DNA from: Clostridiales bacterium
GTDB taxonomy: Bacteria; Bacillota; Clostridia; Christensenellales; Aristaeellaceae
Direction: 5' to 3'
DNA: 58,617 nucleotides
NCBI GenBank assembly: GCA_015056365.1
Contig: SVGM01000017.1
Span: forward strand, 5,050-63,666
Position numbers and translations under genes: made by a program. Position 1 is the stretch's first letter; each line of letters starts with the position of its first letter. Below the pieces are notes generated by a model. That model did not search any database. It worked only from the letters and a program-made list of their open reading frames with translations, and was not told where the DNA came from. Shown piece by piece: positions 32,636-41,370 of the stretch.

Positions 32636-33240
32636 TCCACATGTACCTTCCCCGGGCAAAGCAGACGAAGATACCTGCGAATCTCCGGATTGGGGCTCAT
32701 GAACACCTTCAGATGCCTGCCGTTCTCCGGCTCGACGCCCATGGCATACAGCACATAACAGCCCTTGTCCTCATCGTGGGCAGAAACATCGTAGGTGATC
32801 CGCTTTGGCACAGCGTCCTTGGAAGCCGCTTCAGCATCATCAAGCACCGGCATGCCTTCCTGCGCCATCACGATCAGCTGTTTGAGATCGATGGTGACAA
32901 AATCCACGGTTTTCTGCTTGGACCGCATCCCGCTGGTGCGCAGCACCTTCAGCTCCCTGCCTTCCAGCTGATACTCGTAGCTCACCCGTGCTTCGCCCAT
33001 CATATACCATGCCAGAAACAGTGAACCCAGCGAAGGGACCAGCCACAGCGCGCCCCACATCGCCCCCAGGATCGTACAGATCAGCACGGTAAAATAGAGC
33101 AGGTACTGAATCACCCGCACATATACCGGTATTTTTCTCTCCACCGTTTGTCGGCAGGAAATCGTCTGATAATCAGTCAACTGGTACAGCTCCTCTCTGA
33201 TCGCGCCATCCGCAGCAATGCTTTGGCTTTTGTTATTCAA
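32632..33240 (-). CDS. Two-helix membrane protein of unknown function (DUF6106-like)
   Basis: 202 residues from a TTG start (33240) with GAGG upstream. Two adjacent membrane helices (IQYLLYFTVLICTILGAMWGALWLVPSLGSLFLAWYMM) are followed by a cytosolic beta-rich domain (YEYQLEGRELKVLRTSGMRSKQKTVDFVTID), resembling small Clostridia membrane proteins of the DUF6106 type. Coupled to the AraC gene by a 4-base overlap. Function unknown. Confidence 0.65.
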   Translation of the reverse strand: MNNKSQSIAADGAIREELYQLTDYQTISCRQTVERKIPVYVRVIQYLLYFTVLICTILGAMWGALWLVPSLGSLFLAWYMMGEARVSYEYQLEGRELKVLRTSGMRSKQKTVDFVTIDLKQLIVMAQEGMPVLDDAEAASKDAVPKRITYDVSAHDEDKGCYVLYAMGVEPENGRHLKVFMSPNPEIRRYLRLLCPGKVHVE

Positions 33241-33461
33241 TAAAACCTCATTCGTGTATCTTCATTATAACAGAAAAGACGAATAGCGCAACCAATTGAC
33301 CAAAAGTGGCAGAAAATGATCAAGGAGGGGCAACGCCCCTCCTGTTTTTTGCATGTTATTTCCAGCTTCTTGTTGACGAATTGTTAGCAGTAGATCAAAA
33401 TCGATCACTTTGGCCGCAATTTTTCGAATACAGAAAAAACCCTTGAAAATCAAGGGTTTTC

Positions 33462-33538
33462 TGGTCGAAGTGGCGGGATTTGAACCCGCGGCCTTTTGGT
33501 CCCGAACCAAACGCGCTACCAAACTGCGCTACACCTCG
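33462..33538 (-). tRNA. tRNA-Pro (anticodon CGG)
   Basis: 77 bases with encoded CCA. Acceptor CGAGGTG pairs with CACTTCG, discriminator A, T-loop GTTCAAAT, anticodon loop TTCGGGA. Co-transcribed with the tRNA-Thr six bases upstream. Confidence 0.96.
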
Positions 33539-33544
33539 AGAAAA

Positions 33545-33620
33545 TGGAGCCAATGAGGGGACTTGAACCCCTGGCCTGCTGATTACGAATCAGCTGCTCT
33601 ACCGACTGAGCTACATTGGC
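33545..33620 (-). tRNA. tRNA-Thr (anticodon CGT)
   Basis: 76 bases with encoded CCA. Acceptor GCCAATG pairs with CATTGGC, anticodon loop TTCGTAA, T-loop GTTCAAGT. Confidence 0.96.
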
Positions 33621-33632
33621 AAGCCGTAGGAT

Positions 33633-33661
33633 ATTATAGCAAACGCCGCCTCCTTTGTCCA
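33633..33661 (-). promoter_or_regulatory. Promoter of the tRNA-Thr/tRNA-Pro unit
   Basis: TGGACA (33661-33656), 17-base spacer, extended TG-C-TATAAT (33641-33633), 13 bases before the first tRNA. Confidence 0.8.
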
Positions 33662-33780
33662 GCTTTTTTTCAAAAAGAGACAGTGGTTGCCATTTAGAGA
33701 CGCTCGGATCGCCCGCCGCCCCCTGCACGGCATGGCAAGGGGCTGGCGTAGTAATATGACCAAAGGGACTTCTCTGCCGG

Positions 33781-35121
33781 TCAGACCGCGCCCATGGCGG
33801 GGCGATTTTTCTGCTGACGGTGCTTATACCAAATCCGCAGCGCCAGCGTCAGCAGCATGATGATCCACGCGATCCCCTCGGCAAAGGCAATGGTCCTGCC
33901 AGCGAAAAATGGCCTGAGGATATAGGAGAAAAGAATGCGGACACCCAGGGTTGCGATGCCAATCAGACTGCAGCAGGTAATATCCCCCACGCCCTCCAGC
34001 ACGCTGCGCAGGACGATGGCGATACCGAACAAAGTATAGAAAATCGAAAGATCCCGGAAGAAAACCCGGCCGATCTCCAGGGCCTCGCCGGTAACGCCGA
34101 AGATGGAAACAAACTTTGCGCCAAACAGGAACATGACCACGGACAGCACGCCGGCCACCGTAACCATCATCCCCAGACCGGTGCGGAAGCAACTCCTGAT
34201 CTTTTGATCATCCTGCGCTCCCTTGGCACGGGCAACCATGCTGGAAATGGCCGCGCCAAGATTGATAATGGGGAGCAGCATGATGGAGTCCACGCGGTAG
34301 GCGGTGGTGATGGCCAGCACCGTGACTGCGCCAAAGCTGTTCATAAAGTTCTGTAAAACCAGGTTGCCAAAGGAGGTGACACTGTTCTGAATGGTCGGAG
34401 GCACGCTGAAGGACAGGCCTTCTTTCAGCACCGCTCGGTCAAAGCATGCATCCGCCTTGCCCAGGCTCAAGTAGGGGTATTTGCGCGCACTGTAGATCAC
34501 GATGAACACCGTCATCGCCATCTGCGACAAAACCGTCGCAGCGGCGGCGCCTGCCACGCCGAAGGGCAGCACCACAATGAACAAAATATCAAACAGAACG
34601 TTCATCGCCGAGGACAGCAGCACGGCATAAAACGCGGCTTTCGTATTGCCCGCCGCCCTAAGCAGCGCTGCGAACAGATTGTAACACGCGAGGAACGGCA
34701 CGCCGATGAGGACGATTTGCAAATAGCTCAGCGAATAGGCAAAGATCTCGTCCGGCGTATTCATGGCGTGCAAAGCCGGCTTTGCAAACAGAATCGCCGC
34801 TAGCGACAGTAAGGTATACACTCCCAGCAGCACAGGGAGAAAACCGAAAAGAATCTGTCGGAGCTTGTGGGTATCCTTCCGCCCGAAATACTGCGCGCCC
34901 ATAATGGACAGTCCCGTGGTAAAGCCAAGGATCGTATTGATCAGAAAGACCGATATCGCGGACGTGGCGCCGACGGCTGCCAGCTGCAGTTCCCCCTCCG
35001 CATGGCCCACGATAAAGGCGTCTGCCCAGCTGTACAATTGCTGCAGGATTCCACTGAGGATCAGCGGCATGCTGAAAGAAAACAGCTGTTTCGCGGTTGA
35101 TCGACTGGTTGGTGTACTCAT
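33781..35121 (-). CDS. MATE-family multidrug/small-molecule exporter
   Basis: 446 residues, twelve predicted helices, from ATG 35121 with GGGGGAG upstream. Family features: LFSFSMPLILSGILQQLYSWADAFIVGHAEG at the start, GAQYFGRKD after helix 2, and a second matching half. Exports cationic compounds against a Na+ or H+ gradient; substrate unknown. It lies behind a short leader with an intrinsic terminator (35139-35173), so expression is likely controlled by attenuation. An in-frame GTG at 35184 would put the hairpin inside the gene and is less likely. Confidence 0.9.
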   Translation of the reverse strand: MSTPTSRSTAKQLFSFSMPLILSGILQQLYSWADAFIVGHAEGELQLAAVGATSAISVFLINTILGFTTGLSIMGAQYFGRKDTHKLRQILFGFLPVLLGVYTLLSLAAILFAKPALHAMNTPDEIFAYSLSYLQIVLIGVPFLACYNLFAALLRAAGNTKAAFYAVLLSSAMNVLFDILFIVVLPFGVAGAAAATVLSQMAMTVFIVIYSARKYPYLSLGKADACFDRAVLKEGLSFSVPPTIQNSVTSFGNLVLQNFMNSFGAVTVLAITTAYRVDSIMLLPIINLGAAISSMVARAKGAQDDQKIRSCFRTGLGMMVTVAGVLSVVMFLFGAKFVSIFGVTGEALEIGRVFFRDLSIFYTLFGIAIVLRSVLEGVGDITCCSLIGIATLGVRILFSYILRPFFAGRTIAFAEGIAWIIMLLTLALRIWYKHRQQKNRPAMGAV

Positions 35122-35138
35122 GGGCTCCCCCTGATCTG

Positions 35139-35173
35139 AAAAATAAAAGCCGAACAAGATCAGCCTTGTCCGG
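35139..35173 (-). terminator. Leader terminator before the MATE gene (attenuator)
   Basis: Minus strand: CCGGACAAG pairs with CTTGTTCGG (one G-U), followed by CTTTTATTTTT, only 18 bases before the MATE ATG and 18-25 bases after the predicted transcript start. The upstream segment GGTAACGGGTGAGCACCTACC can form a competing stem. No known riboswitch class recognised. Confidence 0.7.
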
Positions 35174-35197
35174 TAGGTGCTCACCCGTTACCACGGC

Positions 35198-35226
35198 ATT
35201 ATATCACCAGTCGCCTCCAAAAGCAA
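35198..35226 (-). promoter_or_regulatory. Promoter of the MATE gene
   Basis: TTGCTT (35226-35221), 17 bases, extended TG-A-TATAAT (35206-35198). Confidence 0.7.
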
Positions 35227-35253
35227 CCATCCTGCACAGCAGGCTAAACGGCC

Positions 35254-35292
35254 AAAAATCAACAACCGCCGCCCCACACCGGAGCGGCGGTT
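35254..35292 (-). terminator. Terminator of the acyl-CoA synthetase gene
   Basis: Minus strand: AACCGCCGC pairs with GCGGCGGTT, then GTTGATTTTTGG. It begins 10 bases after the stop codon. Confidence 0.8.
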
Positions 35293-35301
35293 GATGATGG
35301 A

Positions 35302-37566
35302 TTACAGCTTGTTGCGCTGAATTTTGCCGGAGATGGTCTTGGGCAGCTCGTCGCGGAACTCCACGATACGGGGGTACTTGTAGGGCGCGGTGTGCTGCTT
35401 GACGTAGTTCTGGATATCGCGTTTGAGCTCGTCGGTGCCTTCGGTGCCCTTGGTGAGCACGATGCAGGCCTTGACTACCTGACCACGTACGTCGTCGGGT
35501 GCACCGGTAACGCCGCACTCAAGCACATAGGGCAATTCCATGATGACGGACTCGATTTCGAAAGGTCCGATGCGGTAGCCGGAGGACTTGATCACATCGT
35601 CCACGCGGCTGACGTACCAGAAGTAACCCTGCTCATCCTTCCACGCCACGTCGCCAGTGTGGTACCAGCCGTCGTGAAGCACAGCGGCAGTCTTTTCCTC
35701 ATCCAGATAGTACCCAAGGAACAGACCGCAGGGAACCTTTTCGCTGGTCTTGATGCAGATCTCGCCGGCCTGACCAGGCGTGACGGGGTTGCCATCCGGA
35801 TCCAGCAGCTGGATATCGTACAGGGGGCTGGCCTTGCCCATGGAGCCCACCTTGTGGGCATGACCCACCAGATTGGCGATGGACAGGGTGGTTTCCGTCT
35901 GACCGAAGCCTTCGATCAGCTGCAGGCCGGTAAGCTTTTCAAACTGATAATATACTTCAGGGTTGAGTGCCTCGCCGGCGGTGGTGGCGCGCACCACGGA
36001 GGAGAAATCGTACTTGGTCAGATCCTCCTTGATCATCATGCGGTACATGGTGGGCGGCGCGCAGAACGTGGTGATCTTGTATTTACCGAACATGGGCAGG
36101 ATATCGGCAGCGTCGAAGCGGTCGAAGTCGTAGGTGAATACGCCGCCCTCACACAGCCACTGACCGTAGTACTTGCCCCAGAGTGCCTTGCCCCAGCCGG
36201 TATCAGAGATGGTGAAGTGCAAGCCGTCACGATGCACGCAATGCCAGTACTTGGCGGTGATGTAGTGACCCAGCGGATACTTGAAGCTGTGGGTAGCGAT
36301 TTTGGGGTAGCCGGTGGTACCGGAGGTAAAGAACATGAGCATGGGGTCGTTTCCGCAAGGGGTATCGTCGCTGCGGCGGAAGCGACGGCTGAACAGGCCA
36401 AACTCGCTATCGAAGTCGTGCCAGCCTTCGCGCTGACCGCCCACAAGGATCTTGGTCTTCAGCGTAGGCGAGGTCTCTGCAGCCAGCTCCACCTGACGGG
36501 CAACTTCGCCGTCGGCGGTACACAGGATGGCGCTGACCCCTGCAGCCTGGAAGCGGTACTCAAAATCGTGCGCCAGCAGCTGGTTGGTGGCAGGAATGGC
36601 GATGGCGCCCAGCTTGCAGAGTGCCGTCATCGCCGGCCAGAACTGCCAGTGGCGCTTCAAAACCAGCATCACCCTGTCGCCCTTCTTGATGCCCAGAGAG
36701 GTAAAATAGTTGGCGGCCTGGGCAGAGAGATCCTTCATATCTTTGAAGGTGAAGCGGCGTTCCTCCTTCTGACGGGAGATGTGCAGCATGGCCAGCTTCT
36801 CAGGATCCTTGCGGGCCACTTCATCCACGATATCAAAGCCGAAGTTGAACTGATCTTCATTTTCAAAATCAATGGACACAAGAGAACCGTTTTCGTCCTC
36901 CTCGGTCTTGATAAACTTCTTGCAGCACAGCTCGGGATCGGTCTCGGATACAGGGGCATGCTTCTCCTGAACCTCCACCGCCACCATCGACTTGCCATGG
37001 AGAACCATGGCAAGGAACAGGCACTCCTCGCCTTCCACGGCGATCATGCCGTGAGGCGTGGCGGAGTCGTAATAGATGCTGTCGCCCTCGTGGAGGATCT
37101 CCACCTGCTCACCGATCTGCACCTTGAGGGAACCCTTCAGGATCAGGTCAAATTCCTGGCCGGCGTGGGTGGCCAGCGGGATGGGCTTATCCTGCTGTTC
37201 GGGCAAATAATCGTAGCGAACCCAGTAGGGCTCAGCGATTTTCTGACGGAACATGGGCGCCAGGTTCTGGATGCGGATACCGCGTTCCTTGGCCGTGGTG
37301 ATACCGCGATCCTTGCGGGTGACGGTATAGTTGCTCAGATGGGCGCTGTAGCCTTCCAGCAGGTCCGTCAGTTCAATGCCAAAGGCCAGGGCACACTTGT
37401 GGATAAAAGAAAAGGGAAGGTCTACGCTGCCGCTTTCATACTCGATGTAGGTGGCCTCGCTCACCTGGGTGCGCAGCGCCATTTCCTCTACGGAATAGCC
37501 CATAATGTACCGCATTTCACGAATACGAAGCGCGATCTCCTGAATTTGCTGTCCGGACTGGTTCAC
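35302..37566 (-). CDS. XRE-HTH / cupin / acyl-CoA synthetase fusion protein
   Basis: 754 residues from GTG 37566 (AGGAGG 8 bases upstream). Residues 8-72 form an XRE HTH (RIREMRYIMGYSVEEMALRTQVSEATYIEYESG). Residues about 105-185 are a cupin (THAGQEFDLILKGSLKVQIGEQVEILHEGDSIYYDSATPHGM). Residues about 225-754 are an AMP-forming acyl-CoA synthetase of medium-chain (ACSM-like) type: FFTSGTTGYPK near 415, FGQTETT, YHTGDVAWKDEQGYFWYVSRVDDVIKSSGYRIGP, and the catalytic lysine in PKTISGKIQRNKL. It activates a carboxylic acid to acyl-CoA; the HTH-cupin part suggests ligand-sensing regulation. A T-box leader precedes it. Confidence 0.88.
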   Translation of the reverse strand: MNQSGQQIQEIALRIREMRYIMGYSVEEMALRTQVSEATYIEYESGSVDLPFSFIHKCALAFGIELTDLLEGYSAHLSNYTVTRKDRGITTAKERGIRIQNLAPMFRQKIAEPYWVRYDYLPEQQDKPIPLATHAGQEFDLILKGSLKVQIGEQVEILHEGDSIYYDSATPHGMIAVEGEECLFLAMVLHGKSMVAVEVQEKHAPVSETDPELCCKKFIKTEEDENGSLVSIDFENEDQFNFGFDIVDEVARKDPEKLAMLHISRQKEERRFTFKDMKDLSAQAANYFTSLGIKKGDRVMLVLKRHWQFWPAMTALCKLGAIAIPATNQLLAHDFEYRFQAAGVSAILCTADGEVARQVELAAETSPTLKTKILVGGQREGWHDFDSEFGLFSRRFRRSDDTPCGNDPMLMFFTSGTTGYPKIATHSFKYPLGHYITAKYWHCVHRDGLHFTISDTGWGKALWGKYYGQWLCEGGVFTYDFDRFDAADILPMFGKYKITTFCAPPTMYRMMIKEDLTKYDFSSVVRATTAGEALNPEVYYQFEKLTGLQLIEGFGQTETTLSIANLVGHAHKVGSMGKASPLYDIQLLDPDGNPVTPGQAGEICIKTSEKVPCGLFLGYYLDEEKTAAVLHDGWYHTGDVAWKDEQGYFWYVSRVDDVIKSSGYRIGPFEIESVIMELPYVLECGVTGAPDDVRGQVVKACIVLTKGTEGTDELKRDIQNYVKQHTAPYKYPRIVEFRDELPKTISGKIQRNKL

Positions 37567-37591
37567 TGGGCATACCTCCTTTTTTTCATAG

Positions 37592-37866
37592 AAAAACCCG
37601 TCCCAAAGGCTTTCTTTGAGACGGGTGTGATTTACATCCGCGGTACCACTCAAATTGCAGCGATTGCTGCCACTCATCGGGTTCTGTCAAACCCTGTGCA
37701 TTCACGCAGCCTAACGGAAAACCTTACTCTTTGCATATTTCAGGCTTTCAACTCAGAAGGGATGGGCACTTGAAACTTCTGCTGCCGGTTTGCACCAACC
37801 ACCGGCTCTCTGAAAGCGTCCGTTTCGGCCGTCTTCGTCATCGTCTTTGGGGAGGGTATTCAATTA
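37592..37866 (-). promoter_or_regulatory. T-box leader (tRNA-sensing riboswitch), Pro or Ala specifier
   Basis: Minus strand. Stem I contains AGAGAGCCGGTGGTTGGTGCAAACCGGC-type AG bulge and distal loop (about 37833-37770). The specifier strand reads GTGCCCATCCC, giving CCC (Pro, 37766-37764) if the usual following purine is required, or GCC (Ala). The T-box core GAGTGGTACCGCGG (37652-37639) has TGGT, which pairs with a tRNA ending ACCA. A terminator CCCGTCTCAAAG/CTTTGGGACGGG with TTTTT (37625-37592) follows. Controls the acyl-CoA synthetase fusion 26 bases downstream. Confidence 0.9.
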
Positions 37867-37873
37867 CGGTGGA

Positions 37874-37903
37874 ATCATAGCATATCGGGTGATGCGTTGT
37901 CAA
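37874..37903 (-). promoter_or_regulatory. Promoter of the T-box/acyl-CoA synthetase unit
   Basis: Consensus TTGACA (37903-37898), 18-base spacer, extended TG-C-TATGAT (37882-37874). Confidence 0.8.
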
Positions 37904-37934
37904 CGCTTTTGTTTTTATCATCAGGTGAAATACA

Positions 37935-37972
37935 GGAGAAGTACAGGGTTTCCGCTGTTACGAAACTTCTCC
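37935..37972 (-). terminator. Hairpin after the NhaC-type gene
   Basis: GGAGAAGT pairs with ACTTCTCC, starting 8 bases after the antiporter stop; no T-run. Confidence 0.45.
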
Positions 37973-37979
37973 CCTGGAA

Positions 37980-39326
37980 TCAGCCCTGCTTTTCCCCTGC
38001 CGGCTTTTTCTTCATGGGAACAAAGATGGCGATCAGGGAGCAGATCAGCAGCAGACCGGGATAAAACAGATTGGGGATCAGATCGAAGGCAGAGATCGTG
38101 CAGCCCATCTCCGAGGCAGCCGAAATGGCCACCAGCAGCTGCGCACCGTAGGGAATCACGCCCTGGGCAATACAGGAGAAGGTATCCAGCAGGCAGGCTG
38201 CCCGGCGGGGAGAGATATCATAGTCCTGACTCATTTCCTTGGCGATAGGGTTGGCCATTACAATGGCGATGGTATTGTTGGCCGTCGCCACGTCCATAGC
38301 CGCAACCATCAGGCCCATGCCCAGCTGACCGCCCCGCTTGCCGCGGAAGATCCTCCGGACAAAATACAGCAGCGCGTCAAAACCGCCGTCCGCGCGGATC
38401 AGTGCACACAGCGCAGCCACTAAAACTGCTACCATGCAGGTTTCAAACATCCCTGCCATATTTTCGCCCACATTCATCAGCAGCTGGCTGACAACCGTCT
38501 GGCCCATCTCCGGCACGATCGTTCCGCTGGCCAGCGTTATCACCGCGCCCGACAAGATGCCCACCAGCAGCACCACAAACACATTCACGCCGGCCACGCC
38601 GCCGATGAGCACCAGCACATAAGGAAGCATCAGCAGCAGATCGTATTCCTTGACGATCTGTACAGGCGCCTGACCTGCCGTCAATATTAGAATAATGATC
38701 AGCGTCAGCAGCGCCGCAGGAAAAGCAATCCTGAAATTGCCGCGGAATTTATCTTTCATTGCGCAACCCTGACCATTGCATGCGGCAATGGTGGTGTCAG
38801 AAATGAGAGACAGATTATCGCCGAACATCGCACCGCCAATGATGGTTGCAATACAAAGTGTAGGCGCATAGGCAGATGCATTGGCCACTTCCACCGCGAT
38901 GGGCGTCAGCAGTGTAATGGTACCCACGGAGGTGCCCATGGCGGTGGAAATAAAGCAGCTGACCACAAACAGCACCGCTACTGCAAAGCGCGGCGGGATC
39001 ACGGAAAGCATGAAGTAGGCAACGCTTTGTGCGCTGGATATGCCCACTACGCCCACAAAGGCGCCTGCCGTAAGGAAAATCAGCAGCATGGTAATGATGT
39101 TTTTATCGCCCACCCCTGCGCCCATGATCTCAAACTTTTGATCAAAGGTTGTGCGCCGGTTCAGCAGACAGGCGGTAAGGATAGCCACCATGAATGCCGC
39201 CACGATGGGTACATGGTAAAAGCCCATGGGGATCTTCAGCCCATACTCAAAGAGCAGCCCAAGCCCCAGATACAAAACAAGAAACACACCAATCGGCAAA
39301 AGTGCAAGCGGATTCCCCTTCTTCAC
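37980..39326 (-). CDS. NhaC-type Na+/H+ antiporter family protein
   Basis: 448 residues from GTG 39326 (GGAG with 7-base spacing; the ATG at 39332 abuts the site and is less likely). About eleven membrane helices. IGGAMFGDNLSLISDTTIAA and SCFISTAMGTSVGTITLLTPIAVEVA are hallmarks of the NhaC/malate-lactate antiporter family. It exchanges Na+ for H+, or organic anions with cations; exact substrate unknown. It is upstream of the T-box gene on the same strand but separated by a hairpin and a promoter. Confidence 0.88.
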   Translation of the reverse strand: MKKGNPLALLPIGVFLVLYLGLGLLFEYGLKIPMGFYHVPIVAAFMVAILTACLLNRRTTFDQKFEIMGAGVGDKNIITMLLIFLTAGAFVGVVGISSAQSVAYFMLSVIPPRFAVAVLFVVSCFISTAMGTSVGTITLLTPIAVEVANASAYAPTLCIATIIGGAMFGDNLSLISDTTIAACNGQGCAMKDKFRGNFRIAFPAALLTLIIILILTAGQAPVQIVKEYDLLLMLPYVLVLIGGVAGVNVFVVLLVGILSGAVITLASGTIVPEMGQTVVSQLLMNVGENMAGMFETCMVAVLVAALCALIRADGGFDALLYFVRRIFRGKRGGQLGMGLMVAAMDVATANNTIAIVMANPIAKEMSQDYDISPRRAACLLDTFSCIAQGVIPYGAQLLVAISAASEMGCTISAFDLIPNLFYPGLLLICSLIAIFVPMKKKPAGEKQG

Positions 39327-39496
39327 GACCATTCTCCGTTCTGTTGGTAATCTGTGATATCACACATCGTTGGTTAATCTATCACGATGGACAAAAGAAG
39401 TCAACGAATCCGCGCCCTCCTTTTTCCATCCGCAATTCCTTCTTTATACCCGCACAGAAAAAACACAAAAAACCTTCATTCAGGAAGGGTCTCCGA

Positions 39497-39526
39497 TTGA
39501 TTTTTTATCATGGCTTGTGTTATGAT
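39497..39526 (+). promoter_or_regulatory. Promoter of purC
   Basis: TTGATT (39497-39502), 18-base spacer, extended TG-T-TATGAT (39518-39526). The leader to ATG 39628 is about 95 bases and can form a GC-rich hairpin (CTCCG/CGGAG near 39565-39590); no known purine or PRPP riboswitch recognised. Upstream 39327-39496 holds no gene. Confidence 0.7.
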
Positions 39527-39627
39527 AAGCACGGTTTTTTTCACAGGTAGGAAGACCGGGTTGCTCCGTGCCTGAGGCCGGAGAATTGCCAGGCCTATAC
39601 TTCACACAGAATGAAGGAGTGCTGGGT

Positions 39628-40311
39628 ATGAAGAAGCTTTATGAAGGCAAAACCAAGGACGTTTTCGCGCTTGACAACGGCAATGTGCTGCTGAAATTCA
39701 AAGACGACTGCACCGGCAAGGACGGCGTGTTCGATCCCGGTGAAAACACGGTGGGTCTGACCATCGAAGGCATCGGCAAGGCCAACCTGCAGACCTCTGT
39801 TTACTATTTCGAGCTGCTCAAGCAGGCCGGCATCAAGACCCACTACGTCAGCGCCAACGTGGACGACGCCACCATGGAAGTTCTGCCCGCCACCGTTTTC
39901 GGTCACGGTCTGGAAGTTATCTGCCGTCTGGTTGCCACCGGCAGCTTCATCCGTCGCTACGGCGAGTACATCGAGGATGGCACTCCCCTGGAGGGCGGCT
40001 ATGTGGAATGTACCTTCAAGAACGACGCCAAGGGCGATCCCCTGGTCACCGGCGAAGGTCTGGCTGCGCTGGGCGTCATGGCTCCCGAGCTGTTTGAGAG
40101 CATGAAGAAGCAGACCCTGGCCATCACCAAGATCGTTGCTGATGACCTCAAGACCATCGGCCTGGATCTGTGGGATATCAAGTTTGAGTTCGGCTACAAC
40201 AACGGCGAAGTGATCCTGATCGACGAGATCGCCTCCGGCAATATGCGTGTGTACAAGGACGGCCAGATCGTTGACCCCGTTGAACTGACCAAGCTGATCC
40301 TCAACCGCTGA
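39628..40311 (+). CDS. purC: Phosphoribosylaminoimidazole-succinocarboxamide synthase
   Basis: 227 residues from ATG 39628 (AAGGAG 8 bases upstream). [47 protein letters not shown] and [13 protein letters not shown] are standard PurC/SAICAR synthase signatures. It joins aspartate to CAIR with ATP in purine synthesis. Monocistronic, with its own promoter and a terminator after the stop. Slightly short of the usual 230-240 residues but complete. Confidence 0.96.
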   Translation: MKKLYEGKTKDVFALDNGNVLLKFKDDCTGKDGVFDPGENTVGLTIEGIGKANLQTSVYYFELLKQAGIKTHYVSANVDDATMEVLPATVFGHGLEVICRLVATGSFIRRYGEYIEDGTPLEGGYVECTFKNDAKGDPLVTGEGLAALGVMAPELFESMKKQTLAITKIVADDLKTIGLDLWDIKFEFGYNNGEVILIDEIASGNMRVYKDGQIVDPVELTKLILNR

Positions 40312-40325
40312 TCATTTCATTTAAC

Positions 40326-40371
40326 AAAAAGAACGCCTGCACTGCACTTGCGGTGTGGACGTTCTTTTTTT
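40326..40371 (+). terminator. Terminator of purC
   Basis: AAAAAGAACG pairs with CGTTCTTTTT around an imperfect inner stem, ending in a T-run; bidirectional with the convergent amidohydrolase gene. Confidence 0.85.
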
Positions 40372-40406
40372 GCTGCTGCCGCAACAAAGCCTGTCAATCT
40401 GTCCCC

Positions 40407-41219
40407 TTATTCTGCCATTCCCAGCAGTCTGAGCGCGTTTCCACTGGTGATATCATTCATTTCCTCCGGCGTGAGCCCCAGAGCTTCCAGTCCGCGCAGG
40501 GTGTCCTGAGGGCGCTCCCAGGGCGAATCGCTGCCAAAGAGGATCTTTTGACTGCCATGGGCACGAATGATCCGCAGGTATTGCTCACGGCTGATAAAAT
40601 CCGCCACATACGCTGTGTCCAGATACAGTTCGCGCCCCACCAGCCAGCGTTCCACCTCATCCCACATCCGAAACCCGCCCAGATGCGCCGCCACGATCTT
40701 GCTGCCGTCCAGCTGATCCAATACGCCTGCCAGCCGCTGAGGCGTACAATGTACAGGCGGCGGCATGCCGATATCTGCACCGGTATGCAGCACCACCAGC
40801 AACCCCAGTTCCGTGGCTTTTTTCAGGATCCGGACCATCTCCGGGCTGTCGATATAGGCATACTGGAACTCAGGATGCAGCTTGATGCCCAGGCCGCCCT
40901 GCCGTACGATATCCTCCAGTACCGCCTCCCAGTCTTCCTGGGCGGGATGCAGGCTGTAAAACGACAGCATTTGCTCCGATTGCACTGTGCCGGCAAAACG
41001 ATTGATCGAAGGGGTCTGCGAGGGTTTGGTGGCAATGGGCAGCACCACGCTCAGATCAACCCCGTTTTCCTCCATGGAACGCTCAAGACCGCTCCGTGTC
41101 CCGTCCGTATACGCCTGCGCCTCCAACCCTTCCTGACGGAGGACTCCCGCCTTCAGCGACGCAAGCGCTTTGGGCGCCACCGCGTCCGGAAACAGATGGG
41201 TATGAAAGTCGATCAGCAT
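40407..41219 (-). CDS. Amidohydrolase-2 family metal-dependent hydrolase
   Basis: 270 residues from ATG 41219 (AAGGAA upstream). The metal-binding start MLIDFHTHLFPD, GIKLHPEFQ, VVLHTGAD, KIVAAHLGG and ILFGSDSPWERPQ are the stepwise signatures of amidohydrolase family 2 (PF04909), TIM-barrel hydrolases or decarboxylases. Substrate unknown. It converges with purC across a shared terminator. Confidence 0.85.
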   Translation of the reverse strand: MLIDFHTHLFPDAVAPKALASLKAGVLRQEGLEAQAYTDGTRSGLERSMEENGVDLSVVLPIATKPSQTPSINRFAGTVQSEQMLSFYSLHPAQEDWEAVLEDIVRQGGLGIKLHPEFQYAYIDSPEMVRILKKATELGLLVVLHTGADIGMPPPVHCTPQRLAGVLDQLDGSKIVAAHLGGFRMWDEVERWLVGRELYLDTAYVADFISREQYLRIIRAHGSQKILFGSDSPWERPQDTLRGLEALGLTPEEMNDITSGNALRLLGMAE

Positions 41220-41370
41220 AGCCGTTCCTTCTTTCTGCAAAGGATCCTTTCCCGATTGTATGCCAATCTGTCCAGCTCGTCAATAATGACAAATCCCTCC
41301 TGATGGAGTATAATACAGGGCAGTGGACGGATCTTCCAAAAAGCATACCGTCCGGCAGGAGGAATGCATT

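Noticed and set aside
35392..37773. 793-codon plus-strand open frame over the acyl-CoA synthetase and T-box
   Set aside because: Antisense shadow of a well-recognised enzyme; no site or domain.
39527..39627. PRPP or purine riboswitch before purC
   Set aside because: A GC-rich hairpin exists but no recognised aptamer core or terminator; not supported.
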